From NCBI GenBank assembly GCA_003023565.1, contig PXSA01000037.1:259711-302414 (forward strand): 42,704 bases of DNA, in the 5' to 3' direction. Positions 8,016-15,440 of the stretch are shown one piece after another. The notes beneath the pieces are model-generated. The model was not told the DNA's origin, did not search any database, and saw nothing but the letters and a program-made list of their open reading frames with translations. The position numbers were made by a program, and so were the translations under genes. The stretch's first letter is position 1, and each line of letters begins with the position of its first letter. The stretch comes from Halobacteriales archaeon QS_9_68_17 (GTDB lineage Archaea > Halobacteriota > Halobacteria > Halobacteriales > Natronoarchaeaceae).

Positions 8016-8603
8016 TCAGTCGTCCGCCGCGGCGGGTTCGCCGTGGGCTATCTCAGTGCCGAGCACGTCGAGAAACGCCGAGAGCCACTCGGGGTGGTCG
8101 GGCCAGGCCTGTCCGGTGACGAGGTTGCCGTCGCGCGTGACGCTTCCGGCCCACTCCGCACCGGCCGTCTCGACCTCGGACCGGAGCGCCGGATAGGCCG
8201 TACACGTGCGCCCCTCCAGCACGTCCGCCGCGGCGAGTATCTGCAGGCCGTGACAGAGGGCTGCGACGGGCTTGTCGGCCTCGAAGAAGTGCCGTGTCGC
8301 GTCGAGCACCTCGTCGTAGCCACGGAGGTACTCCGGCGCGCGTCCGCCCGGGACGACGAGGGCGTCGTACTCCTCCGGGTCGACCTCGTCGAGCGCCGCG
8401 GTCAGTTCGAAGTCGTGGCCCCGCGACTCGACGTAGGTCTGGTCGCCGCGGAAGTCGTGGACCGCCGTCTTGACCGTCTCGCCGGCCTCCTTCTCCGGAC
8501 AGACGGCGTCGACCTCGTGGCCGACCATCCGGAGCGCCTGATACGGCACCATCACCTCGTAGTCCTCCACGAAGTCGCCCGCCAGTAGCAGTATCCGGGA
8601 CAT
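8016..8603 (-). CDS. DJ-1/PfpI family protein
   Basis: 195 residues with the DJ-1/PfpI (class I glutamine amidotransferase-like) fold: [14 protein letters not shown] at the N-terminus with the acidic residue at 13-16, [14 protein letters not shown] at about 80-93 and the nucleophile elbow AALCHGLQ with Cys117-His118. Members include intracellular proteases, chaperones and glyoxal/methylglyoxal-handling enzymes; the exact reaction cannot be read from sequence. Divergent from the disrupted alcohol dehydrogenase gene, with about 120 bp between starts and a perfect palindrome right at the start of this gene. Confidence 0.9.
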   Translation of the reverse strand: MSRILLLAGDFVEDYEVMVPYQALRMVGHEVDAVCPEKEAGETVKTAVHDFRGDQTYVESRGHDFELTAALDEVDPEEYDALVVPGGRAPEYLRGYDEVLDATRHFFEADKPVAALCHGLQILAAADVLEGRTCTAYPALRSEVETAGAEWAGSVTRDGNLVTGQAWPDHPEWLSAFLDVLGTEIAHGEPAAADD

Positions 8604-8604
8604 A

Positions 8605-8618
8605 GTACGTTAACGTAC
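8605..8618. promoter_or_regulatory. perfect 14-bp palindrome at the DJ-1 gene start
   Basis: GTACGTTAACGTAC is its own reverse complement and lies two bases upstream of the DJ-1 ATG (8603, minus strand), between a TATA-like GCGTTAAG near 8630 and the likely leaderless start site. A bound regulator here would block initiation. Operator function is inferred from position and symmetry. Confidence 0.45.
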
Positions 8619-8723
8619 GACATACTCCCTCTTAACGCTCCCGAACGGGCGGAATCATAACTCGTTTTTCGGCCGGTTACGCCGCCGCCCGTGCTTTTTA
8701 AGACATATGTGATACCGGTTGTC

Positions 8724-9386
8724 ATGCTCGCCGCGCGACTCCACGAGTACACGGACGACATGAGCGAGGCGCTGACAGTCAGGAGGTCGACCGGCCCGAG
8801 GCGACGCGGTCCGACCACCTCGTGATCGAGGTCGAAGGTGCGGGCTGGTGCCAGACGGACAACCACATCGTCGAGGGGATGTGGGAGGCGTACGCCCCCG
8901 TCGACCTGCCGCAGACGCTCGGCCACGAGAACGCCGGCACCGTCGTCGAAGCCGGCGAGGAAGTGACGACCGTCGAGGAGGGTGACCAGGTGATCTGTCA
9001 CCCCCTGATGACCTGCGGCCAGTGCCGCCGCTGTCGCCTCGGCGACGACATGCACTGTGAGAACGCGCAGTTCCCCGGCCTCACCACGGACGGCGGCTTC
9101 GCGGAGTACCTCCTCACGAACGAGCGGGCCGCGATCGAACTCGACACGCTCGACCCGGTCGACATCGCGCCCCACGCCGACGCCGGCATCACGGCCTACC
9201 ACGCCGCGAAGAAGGCCGTCGACGAACTGGTGCCCGGGAGCTACGCGGTGGTCATCGGCATCGGTGGCCTCGGCCACATCGGCCTGCAGGCGGTCGACTC
9301 GATGAGCGCCGCCCGGACCATCGCGGTCGACGTGAAAGACGCCGCGCTCGACCTAGCCGAGGAGTGCGGGGCCGATTACACGGTAA
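8724..9386 (+). pseudogene. zinc-dependent alcohol dehydrogenase, N-terminal part, frameshifted and interrupted
   Basis: Starts MLAARLHEYTDDMSEALTV, then the frame breaks near 8783: ...GTCAGGAGGTC reads RRSTGPRRRG to an early stop, while dropping to the next frame gives EVDRPEATRSDHLVIEVEG, the expected continuation. One lost base explains it. Beyond that the medium-chain dehydrogenase features are all present: catalytic zinc ligands GWCQTD and GHENAG, structural zinc motif CGQCRRCRLGDDMHC, and the NAD(P)-binding GIGGLGHIGLQ. At ADYTV the homology stops exactly at GTAA (9383-9386) where the 2.4-kb insertion begins; the remainder resumes at 11806. A TATA-like CTTTTTAA is at 8695-8702. The gene is doubly inactivated. 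Confidence 0.88.
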
Positions 9387-9696
9387 GCTGGATTCGATGA
9401 TCCCCGTTTGCATTCGAAATGTACTGTTTCGACGTAGAATATCTACCGGTCATTAGAAATACGCCGATCCAGGTATCTTATGACAATGTCGCCATTCCCG
9501 AAATAGTATTCTAGTAGAAACTGACGCAACAAGGTACGCATCAGATCTATCCTGTGAGGTTGTAATCCTTTCGAATGAATCTGCCACCAAGTATCACGCC
9601 AACGCCGAAAATGACGGTAACTGTTACGGCGTGAAATCGGTCCGACGCCCCGTGGGAGGGCGTCCATATCGGATTCCTAGCCCTTCTGTACTGGCG

Positions 9697-10821
9697 TTAC
9701 TGGGTCGGCCCGCACGGGTTTGGCGAGGGGAACCGAATCGGGTTATTGTCGACGATTTCGTGTGCTGCAGCCCCGACGCTGTAGCCGCTCCCCCCGCCTG
9801 CGCCACCTTTGTGTGGAGCAACGATTGCGGCCCACTCACACCCTCCGGAGTCTTCCCAGATGTCGTAGTGGGGACCACCCGAATCGCCACCGTAGGTACA
9901 GTTATCGATTTCGACGTAGATTCCGGACCCTTCACAGTCCGAGCTGTACGGCAGATCGATTCCGGTTCGCTTGACCGGACCCTGCGTCGTACAGGTTTTC
10001 GCACCCCTGTGGTATGCCTCCTCACCATTCGAGCGCATATCGTTAAGCGCTTCCTCGGAGACGTGTCCGGAGACGCGAATGTTATGGCCTGCGATGTAGC
10101 CCGAGATGTTCTGGAAGTCCCCGTCCGGATCGTTTTCGATGATTGCCCAGTCTTCCTTTGAATCGTGATCGACGACCTCGCCAATGTAGCCGCCTTCGTG
10201 GTGCACCTTGTTCGATGGCGTTACGGCTCCGCAGTCGGTGACCGCGTGTGCGGCACACATCAGGTGGTGGCGGTCGTCGTACTCGACTCGGCAAGTAGCA
10301 CTGTGGCTGCCATCGAGACGTGCTCCCCCTCGAGGCTTGTTGTACTGGGTAGTATCACACCAGTTATCATTACAGGATGTCGATGGGGAGTGGAGTTCGA
10401 GCGGCCCTCGCTGTCGAACACCCACGGGGACCGCATAGTCCGTTTCCGGTGCGGTGAAGGACTCGGCACTGTGCTCGTAGCCGATATCAATTTCGACTCT
10501 GCTCGTCGGGCGTCCGTTGACCCGCATTTCGGAATTAGTCAGGCTGACACCAGTGACGGCAGGGTGGCTCTCGTACTTCGCTGCGAGATCCTTCATTGCC
10601 GCAACCGCCTGTTGTTCCGCTTCCCACCACTGCTTGGGGACTGTCTTCCATTTGACTACCTCGTCACCGTACTTGATGTACGGGATTTCTGTCGAGTTAT
10701 CTGATGCGGAAACGACAGACCCCAGATACGTGAGGGTTGGAGTACCAGCAACAGTGGTCAGGACGGCTCGTCTGGACACGCGGTTCGACTCACTTCGGGT
10801 TGATGGGTTATCATGACCCAT
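9697..10821 (-). CDS. Tat-exported trypsin-like (chymotrypsin-fold) serine protease
   Basis: 374 residues. The N-terminus has a twin-arginine signal (VSRRAVLTTVAG then a hydrophobic stretch ending near residue 40), so it should be exported folded. The catalytic triad is visible: His192 (CAAHAV), Asp224 (KEDWAI) and Ser314 (GGDSGGPHY). It contains ten cysteines, several next to catalytic motifs, enough for five disulfides, which is uncommon in haloarchaeal proteins but typical of secreted trypsin-fold enzymes. The propeptide-like region 45-150 is probably removed or regulatory. TATA-like TTTATAA lies about 25 nt upstream within a palindrome. It sits inside the insertion that breaks the alcohol dehydrogenase. 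Substrate unknown. Confidence 0.88.
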   Translation of the reverse strand: MGHDNPSTRSESNRVSRRAVLTTVAGTPTLTYLGSVVSASDNSTEIPYIKYGDEVVKWKTVPKQWWEAEQQAVAAMKDLAAKYESHPAVTGVSLTNSEMRVNGRPTSRVEIDIGYEHSAESFTAPETDYAVPVGVRQRGPLELHSPSTSCNDNWCDTTQYNKPRGGARLDGSHSATCRVEYDDRHHLMCAAHAVTDCGAVTPSNKVHHEGGYIGEVVDHDSKEDWAIIENDPDGDFQNISGYIAGHNIRVSGHVSEEALNDMRSNGEEAYHRGAKTCTTQGPVKRTGIDLPYSSDCEGSGIYVEIDNCTYGGDSGGPHYDIWEDSGGCEWAAIVAPHKGGAGGGSGYSVGAAAHEIVDNNPIRFPSPNPCGPTQ

Positions 10822-10832
10822 ATTACGGATAG

Positions 10833-10846
10833 ATAACTGCAGTTAT
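10833..10846. promoter_or_regulatory. perfect 14-bp palindrome overlapping the protease promoter
   Basis: ATAACTGCAGTTAT is self-complementary and overlaps the minus-strand TATA-like sequence (TTTATAAC) that lies about 25 nt upstream of the protease ATG at 10821. It could be a regulator site controlling access of TBP; inferred from symmetry and position. A second, shorter inverted repeat, TGTGCA-G-TGCACA, lies at 10889-10901 in the same AT-rich promoter region. Confidence 0.45.
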
Positions 10847-11128
10847 AAACAAATTACTAATTTGGTTTTATATATAATAAAATATAATTGTGCAGTGCAC
10901 ACATCTCTTAAACCCTATTAATCAAAACTGTCATTTCATATAGAAGGATTACCAGCAGTTACTAGTCCAGAAAGTTTAACAATTCTTTCATATAGAGATA
11001 CTGACAATGCGTTCATTCTTCCTCGGTATCGAATAGCAATATATACCGGCGAGATGTAGCTTAGTAATGTAAGTAGGATGTTTTACTTTACCGAAGCTAC
11101 TTATACATACATCAATTATTTTGATTTC

Positions 11129-11803
11129 ATGAAGCGACGTACAGTACTCGCTGGAATTAGCGCTGTAACCCTCATGGCCGGTTGCCTCGGTGAATCCGGT
11201 GAATCTACGGAGCCAGAAACTGCCGACGATGGATCCAGTGACGCCGACGAGAGCGAAGATTCCGACGAAGAAAACGGTAACGAAAATACGTCGGGCACTG
11301 AACTAACCGAAAGCGAACTGGACGAGAAGCTGGCTAATATGGACGAGATCGACCATCAGGAGGTACACTTTGCACGAACCCACGACACACCGACATGGGC
11401 AGAATCAGAAGAACGGCCCTACGGCCATCTCGAACTGTACGGTTCGACTGACGACGCTCTCCAGAACCTTCCGTTTGAATCCGTAGCAACTAATCGAGAA
11501 GACAAACTCAAAGAGTTCATCGACGAGACGGACTTCCGCCAGTACAGGTTACTCTACGTGGTTGCTGTCGGGTTGGGTACGAGCAATCTCACGACCAAAG
11601 TGGAACAACTTGGTATCTACGACGAACAGATCGTTGGCACTGCAACGATCCAAAACGGTGAAGAAGGAGATTCGATGGACATGTACGCGTCAACGCTCGT
11701 ACGCGCAACTCCAGATGAGGGCGCTTCCCTGCCCAAACGTGCAGTGATGTCGATTACGTCGTACCATGACAGAGCAGGCATCGTAGAAGCGACCAGCGAC
11801 TAA
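11129..11803 (+). CDS. Tat-dependent lipoprotein of unknown function
   Basis: 224 residues starting MKRRTVLAGISAVTLMAGC: a twin-arginine signal with a lipobox (LMAGC), so Cys19 is the likely lipid anchor and the protein sits on the outer face of the membrane. A very acidic, Ser/Glu-rich linker (residues 20-65) leads to a compact beta-rich domain of about 155 residues that I do not recognise. A TATA-like sequence (CTTATACA) is about 22-30 nt upstream, consistent with a leaderless mRNA; the longer in-frame start at 11078 would bury the signal peptide and is rejected. Divergent from the protease gene and part of the same insertion, so it may be the protease's partner or inhibitor, which is only a guess from context. 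Confidence 0.8.
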   Translation: MKRRTVLAGISAVTLMAGCLGESGESTEPETADDGSSDADESEDSDEENGNENTSGTELTESELDEKLANMDEIDHQEVHFARTHDTPTWAESEERPYGHLELYGSTDDALQNLPFESVATNREDKLKEFIDETDFRQYRLLYVVAVGLGTSNLTTKVEQLGIYDEQIVGTATIQNGEEGDSMDMYASTLVRATPDEGASLPKRAVMSITSYHDRAGIVEATSD

Positions 11804-11805
11804 GA

Positions 11806-12183
11806 GTAAACCCCACCGAGGAGGACGTCGGCGAGGCAGTCAAGGACATCACCGACGGCGACCTCGCCCTGCAGTCACTCGACTTCGTGGGAAGCGACGA
11901 AACGACCGAACTCGCGCCCGAAATACTTGCTGGTCGCGGCGACCACCACGTCGTCGGTTACGGCGGTCACGTCCACGAGCCGTCGCAGACGCTCGTCGAC
12001 GGCGAGGTGTCGTACCGCGGGACGCTCGTCGGCACCTACACCGAACTGCAGGAACTCGTCGCGCTGGTCGAGCAGGGCGAGATGGAACTGCACACCAGCG
12101 AGTACGACTTAGACCAGATCAACACCGTCGCCGAGAAGCTCGAACACGGCGAGATCGAGGGCCGCGCCGTGATCAAGCCGTAG
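11806..12183 (+). pseudogene. zinc-dependent alcohol dehydrogenase, C-terminal part of the interrupted gene
   Basis: Resumes exactly after the insertion: VNPTEEDVGEAVKDITDGD, then LDFVGSDETTELAPEIL, DHHVVGYGGHVHEPSQ and a C-terminus NTVAEKLEHGEIEGRAVIKP, the typical end of medium-chain dehydrogenases. Together with the N-terminal part it reconstitutes a protein of about 345 residues, normal for the family. Without its own start it is not expected to be translated in the proper frame (an internal ATG at 11887 is only an in-frame remnant). From 12184 to 12384 I see no gene; the inverted repeat GTTTCG-GTGCA-CGAAAC near 12222-12240 is the only structure. Confidence 0.85.
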
Positions 12184-12384
12184 TTTCGATCTCATCTCAG
12201 TGTTCGAGACGTGCTAAGTGATATGTTTCGGTGCACGAAACGACGGTCGAGCGGAACTGACCTCGCACGCACTCGCGGCTGGCGTTGCTGGATCGAGGCG
12301 AGCCACTTTCTCCGCTGACCGTGGCTCAGCTATCCGTGCGATCCACTCGTTTCCGCCGGAACGACGAGGGTGAGAACCGTTCGG

Positions 12385-13008
12385 TTACGACTCGCGCGGA
12401 TCGTACGTCAGCGCCTCCTCGAACGCGGGCACGTCCTTCCCCGCGGCGTGGGCGTTGGTCTTCGCCGCGGCGGGCGACTCGCGCAGGTCGGCGTCGTCGT
12501 AGCCCGCTTCCTCGAAGGGGCGCTCCAGCGACGCCCGGTTGCCGAGGTTGAACTTCTGGTGGTAGTCCTCCGCGAGGTGGAACGCGCCGAGGGGTTCGAT
12601 CCGCGTCTCGACCGCGTCCGCGGGCCAGTCGCTCGCGGCGACGAACTCGGTTATCGCCTCGCGTTCGGCCGCGGACTCGTAGAAGACGACGTTCTGGTAC
12701 TGGCGCTTCGTCGACCGGGTGCGCGGCGCGTGGTTCCGGAAGGCGACGGCGAGCAGGTCCGAGAACGACAGCTCCGCGGGGTCGTAGTCGACCTGCACGG
12801 CCTCGCTGTGGTCGCCGAGGGCGTGGTAGGTCGGGTCCGTCTTCGCCCCGCCGGCGTAGCCGACGCGCGTCCGGACGACGCCGTCTAACGCACCGAACTC
12901 GGCGCTCGGCCCCCAGAAGCACCCGAGCGCGAAGGTGGCCGACTCGGTGTCGGCGGGGGCAGGAGCGGACCGGTCGTAGTCGGTGACGAGTTCGGGCGAG
13001 AGCGTCAC
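12385..13008 (-). CDS. msrA: peptide-methionine (S)-S-oxide reductase MsrA, divergent single-cysteine paralogue
   Basis: 207 residues. The MsrA signature GCFWGPSAEFG places the sulfenic-acid Cys at position 30, and RVGYAGG, DHSEAVQVDYDP and FYESAAERE follow the MsrA fold. It reduces methionine-S-sulfoxide in proteins. Two oddities: it contains no second cysteine, so it lacks the resolving Cys that normally forms the disulfide, and the Glu that usually follows CFW is shifted. It must be recycled by an external thiol or have altered chemistry. GTG start overlapping the stop of the upstream msrA by 4 nt (GTGA), so the two are translationally coupled. Confidence 0.88.
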   Translation of the reverse strand: MTLSPELVTDYDRSAPAPADTESATFALGCFWGPSAEFGALDGVVRTRVGYAGGAKTDPTYHALGDHSEAVQVDYDPAELSFSDLLAVAFRNHAPRTRSTKRQYQNVVFYESAAEREAITEFVAASDWPADAVETRIEPLGAFHLAEDYHQKFNLGNRASLERPFEEAGYDDADLRESPAAAKTNAHAAGKDVPAFEEALTYDPRES

Positions 13009-13547
13009 TGCTCGGCGACCGCCTTGTCGCCGAACTTCTCGCGCACCTTCTTCACCTTCGGTTCGGCGTAGTAGCCGCAGTAACGGTCGTCGGGGTTGTT
13101 CTCGTAGTAGTCTTGGTGCTTCTCCTCGGCGCGGTAGAACTCCTCCAGCGGTTCGACCTCGGTGACGATGTCGTCGTCGTACGCGCCCTCCTCCTCCAGT
13201 TCGACGAGGAAGCGTTTCACCTGCTCGCGCTGCTCGTCGTCGTGGTAGAGGACGATAGAGCGGTACTGCGTCCCCGCGTCCGGCCCCTGCTTGTTCAGTT
13301 GCGTCGGGTCGTGGACGGTGAAAAACACCTCTAGCAGGCCGGGGTAGCTGAGCGCGTCCGTGTCGTACTCGACCTGCACGACCTCCGCGTGGCCGGTGTC
13401 GCCGCTACAGACCTCGCGGTAGGTCGGGTCCTCGACGTGGCCGCCGGCGTAGCCTGACGTGACGGACTCGACGCCGTCGAGTTGCTTGAACGCCGCCTCG
13501 GTACACCAGAAGCAACCGCCGCCGAACGTCGCTGTCGCCGTGGACAT
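13005..13547 (-). CDS. msrA: peptide-methionine (S)-S-oxide reductase MsrA, canonical
   Basis: 180 residues, standard MsrA length. GGGCFWCTEAAF carries the catalytic Cys12, followed by GYAGGHVEDPTYREVCSGDTGHAEVV, HDPTQLNKQGPDAGTQYRS and a C-terminal YCGYY whose Cys can act as resolving residue. Repairs oxidised methionine in proteins using thioredoxin-type reductants. First gene of a two-gene operon with the divergent msrA immediately downstream. The ATG at 13547 is preceded by a short intergenic gap. No msrB is present in the window. Confidence 0.95.
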   Translation of the reverse strand: MSTATATFGGGCFWCTEAAFKQLDGVESVTSGYAGGHVEDPTYREVCSGDTGHAEVVQVEYDTDALSYPGLLEVFFTVHDPTQLNKQGPDAGTQYRSIVLYHDDEQREQVKRFLVELEEEGAYDDDIVTEVEPLEEFYRAEEKHQDYYENNPDDRYCGYYAEPKVKKVREKFGDKAVAEQ

Positions 13548-13679
13548 ACGGGACAGTTAGGGGTTCCAGTGGTATTGGTCTGCCGGTGAATGGCGGTGTG
13601 GGTGCCAGAGCGCGGCGTCGGTCCGACGGCCCTCTCCCGCGCCGGAACCGTTTTCTGCCGCCCGCGGGTCCGTACACGA

Positions 13680-14045
13680 GTGACACGTCGGCTCGGGACC
13701 GCTTCGCTCGCCGCCGCTGTCGCCTGCACGCTCGGCGTCGCCCCCGTCCGTCCGGTCCCGCGGAGTGGCGACCGTCGGACCGCTCGCCGCGGACGCCCCC
13801 GGCGACGGGATGCGGCGAAACGTCGCGCGCTATCGCGAGGTGCTCTCCGAGACGCCGGTCGAACTCGAAGCGAAAGACCGGCCGACCGTCACCGTCGTCC
13901 GGCAGGAGTCCTGAGTGGCACTGCGACTGCAGTGTCTCGTCCACCCGAAGCGCGGCCAGCGCGCGAAAAACGAACTGTGTGGGTCTTCGACCGGTTCGAC
14001 GACCACCCGGACCGCGTCGCGTTCCCGGTGAGTCGGAACCGCTGA
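13680..14045 (+). pseudogene. decayed gene for a small secreted protein
   Basis: A GTG at 13680 opens a convincing signal peptide (TRRLGTASLAAAVACTLGVA). After about 25 residues that frame turns into arginine-rich nonsense, while the neighbouring frame from about 13765 to 13914 reads a natural-looking acidic protein end (DAPGDGMRRNVARYREVL, then VELEAKDRPTVTVVRQES). The original frame becomes protein-like again at the end (VWVFDRFDDHPDRVAFPVSRNR, stop at 14045). The simplest reading is one gene with at least one, perhaps two, frameshifts. Family unknown. Alternatively only chance open frames in GC-rich DNA. Confidence 0.35.
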
Positions 14046-14121
14046 CCGGGCGCGGGCCGGTCCGCGTCGCTTCCGTTCCGCGAACCAAACGGTTACGGTG
14101 TCGACAGTGGGACGGTCGGGT

Positions 14122-14787
14122 ATGGAGATCGCCCCCGACGAGACGGTTCGATTCGTCCGCGCCGTCGCGCCCGACCCCGACGGGGTGCAGGAGGAAATGG
14201 CCGACTACGCCGACGAGACCGGCTTTCCGACGGTCGGTCACGAGGTCGGCGCGACGCTCCGGATGGCCGCCCGGATGGTCGACGCGGAGCGCGTCTTCGA
14301 GTTCGGGTCGGGGTACGGCTACTCGGCCTACTGGTTCGCCGAGGCCCTGCCCGAGGACGGCGAGATAGTGCTCACCGAACACGACGAGGACGAACTGGCC
14401 ATGGCCCGCGAGTACATGGATCGCGGCGGGTTCGACGGTCTCGCTCGGTACGAGGCCGGTGACGCGCTCGACGCCATCGAGCGCTACGAAGGCCCGTTCG
14501 ACGTGGTGCTGATCGACCACCAGAAGCACCGCTACCGCGAGGGGTTCGACGCCGTCCGCGAGAAGGTCTCACCGGGCGGCGTCGTGGTCGCCGACAACGC
14601 GATGAAAGCCGGCGTCATTCGGACGGAGAAACTGCTCGCGATCCTCGAAGGCGAGGACCCGGACGACGTGAACGAACACACCCGCGGGATCGCCGATTAC
14701 CTCCTGACGGTGCGGGACGACCCTGACTTCGAGACGGTCGTCCTCCCGCTGGGTGAGGGGATCGCGGTGAGCTATCGGACGGCGTAG
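14122..14787 (+). CDS. O-methyltransferase (class I SAM-dependent, catechol O-methyltransferase-like)
   Basis: 221 residues from the ATG at 14122. SAM-binding motif I is VFEFGSGYGYSAYWFA at about 56-71, followed by the acidic strand-2 residue (LTEHDEDELAMA), FDVVLIDHQKHRYREGF (motif with the divalent-metal Asp) and PGGVVVADNAMKAG (metal ligands Asp-Asn). This is the layout of O-methyltransferase family 3 (CaffeoylCoA/COMT type). It transfers a methyl group to a hydroxyl, probably on a small aromatic or sugar; substrate unknown. An upstream in-frame ATG-less extension to 14098 is less likely because the family starts with a short helix as seen here. Confidence 0.9.
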   Translation: MEIAPDETVRFVRAVAPDPDGVQEEMADYADETGFPTVGHEVGATLRMAARMVDAERVFEFGSGYGYSAYWFAEALPEDGEIVLTEHDEDELAMAREYMDRGGFDGLARYEAGDALDAIERYEGPFDVVLIDHQKHRYREGFDAVREKVSPGGVVVADNAMKAGVIRTEKLLAILEGEDPDDVNEHTRGIADYLLTVRDDPDFETVVLPLGEGIAVSYRTA

Positions 14788-14973
14788 CTACCGCGCCGCG
14801 GGGAGTTCGGCCGTCCGCGTCGCCGCCGAGGTGTCGAACCGGTCCAGCGCAGCGCGCAAGTGCCCCGCTCGGTCGGCGAGCGCGAGGCCGAACTTCGCCG
14901 CGTAGCTTCGCCGGAGTCCCCCGGGGAGGTCCCCTGTATGCCGCGTCTCATCAGTCGACTCGGCGCACCACAC
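14788..14973 (-). CDS. short hypothetical protein or relic
   Basis: 61 codons from a GTG, ending directly next to the methyltransferase stop. The translation (LRRSYAAKFGLALADRAG, then HLRAALDRFDTSAATRTAEL) has good haloarchaeal codon usage and reads as an amphipathic helical C-terminus. I do not recognise it. It may be a genuine small protein or the tail of a larger gene whose front has been lost. Confidence 0.3.
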   Translation of the reverse strand: MWCAESTDETRHTGDLPGGLRRSYAAKFGLALADRAGHLRAALDRFDTSAATRTAELPAAR

Positions 14974-14985
14974 CGTACAATCGAT

Positions 14986-15264
14986 TCATATGGTTGCCAC
15001 GTTCGGATCGGCGGCGGTATCGGCCGATCCGTGTGGGAGCATTTCGCACAACAGGATCGGTCGCGGCGACCGCTCGGTGGGAGGTTCGGCCCGGGTCGGA
15101 CGCGCGGAAACTCGCTTGATGTCCTGCAGTCGGTCGAGGAGTTCGTCGCTGTCGGCCCCTTCCGTGGAGACCCCGCCCTCGTGCTGGTGTTCGTGGACGT
15201 TGATGCCCTCGCCGTCCACGTTCTGTTCTTGCCGTTCGGACTCGTCGTAGCTACCGAAGCCCAT
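14986..15264 (-). CDS. DUF5786 family protein with an unusual C-terminal extension
   Basis: The start MGFGSYDESERQEQNVDGEG and the core HEGGV...SDELLDRLQDIK are those of the small haloarchaeal DUF5786 proteins, whose function is unknown. Those normally end a few residues after LQDIK at about 60 residues; here the frame runs on for about 42 more residues (RVSARPTRAEPPTERSPRP...) that are Pro/Arg-rich and not acidic, suggesting loss of the original stop codon. The ATG at 15264 matches the family start; longer in-frame starts are rejected. A TATA-like CGTATAAG is near 15305 on the minus strand. Confidence 0.8.
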   Translation of the reverse strand: MGFGSYDESERQEQNVDGEGINVHEHQHEGGVSTEGADSDELLDRLQDIKRVSARPTRAEPPTERSPRPILLCEMLPHGSADTAADPNVATI

Positions 15265-15440
15265 GGCCGTACGAGCGGAGGACATCGAGTAAAGTATCCA
15301 AAACTTATACGTTCGGAACGCGTTCGCATCGCACGACCGCGTCGACACCGCGGGGCGGACAATTCACAGCGACGGGTAAATTTTTCGCGCGCCGTCGCCC
15401 GTTCCATGGGCTATATGTCCGGTCGCTCCCTGTGTTACCC

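Larger units (their letters stand above)
9387..11809. mobile_element. 2.4-kb insertion splitting the alcohol dehydrogenase gene, flanked by GTAA
   Basis: The dehydrogenase reading frame is cut between ...GAT TAC ACG GTA A and AC CCC ACC..., and GTAA occurs at both junctions (9383-9386 and 11806-11809). Deleting 9387-11809 restores an uninterrupted frame (ADYTVNPTEEDVGEA). The insert is clearly more AT-rich than its surroundings and holds a minus-strand exported serine protease gene, a plus-strand lipoprotein gene whose stop lies two bases before the right-hand GTAA, and about 300 bp of very AT-rich promoter DNA between their starts. No transposase or integrase gene and no terminal inverted repeats are visible, so it is not a standard insertion sequence. 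The mechanism is unknown; the GTAA pair may be a 4-bp target duplication or microhomology. Confidence 0.7.

Noticed and set aside
9443..9667. 74-codon minus-strand frame at the left end of the insertion
   Set aside because: Arg/Trp-rich, no recognised feature; the overlapping frame that continues from the protease gives a more sensible membrane anchor.
10934..10996. Direct repeat TTTCATATAGA (10934-10944 and 10986-10996)
   Set aside because: Eleven bases in very AT-rich DNA can easily repeat by chance; noted without functional claim.
9387..11809. Standard insertion sequence with terminal inverted repeats
   Set aside because: The ends (GCTGGATTCG... and ...AGCGACTAAGA) are not inverted copies of each other and no transposase frame is present.
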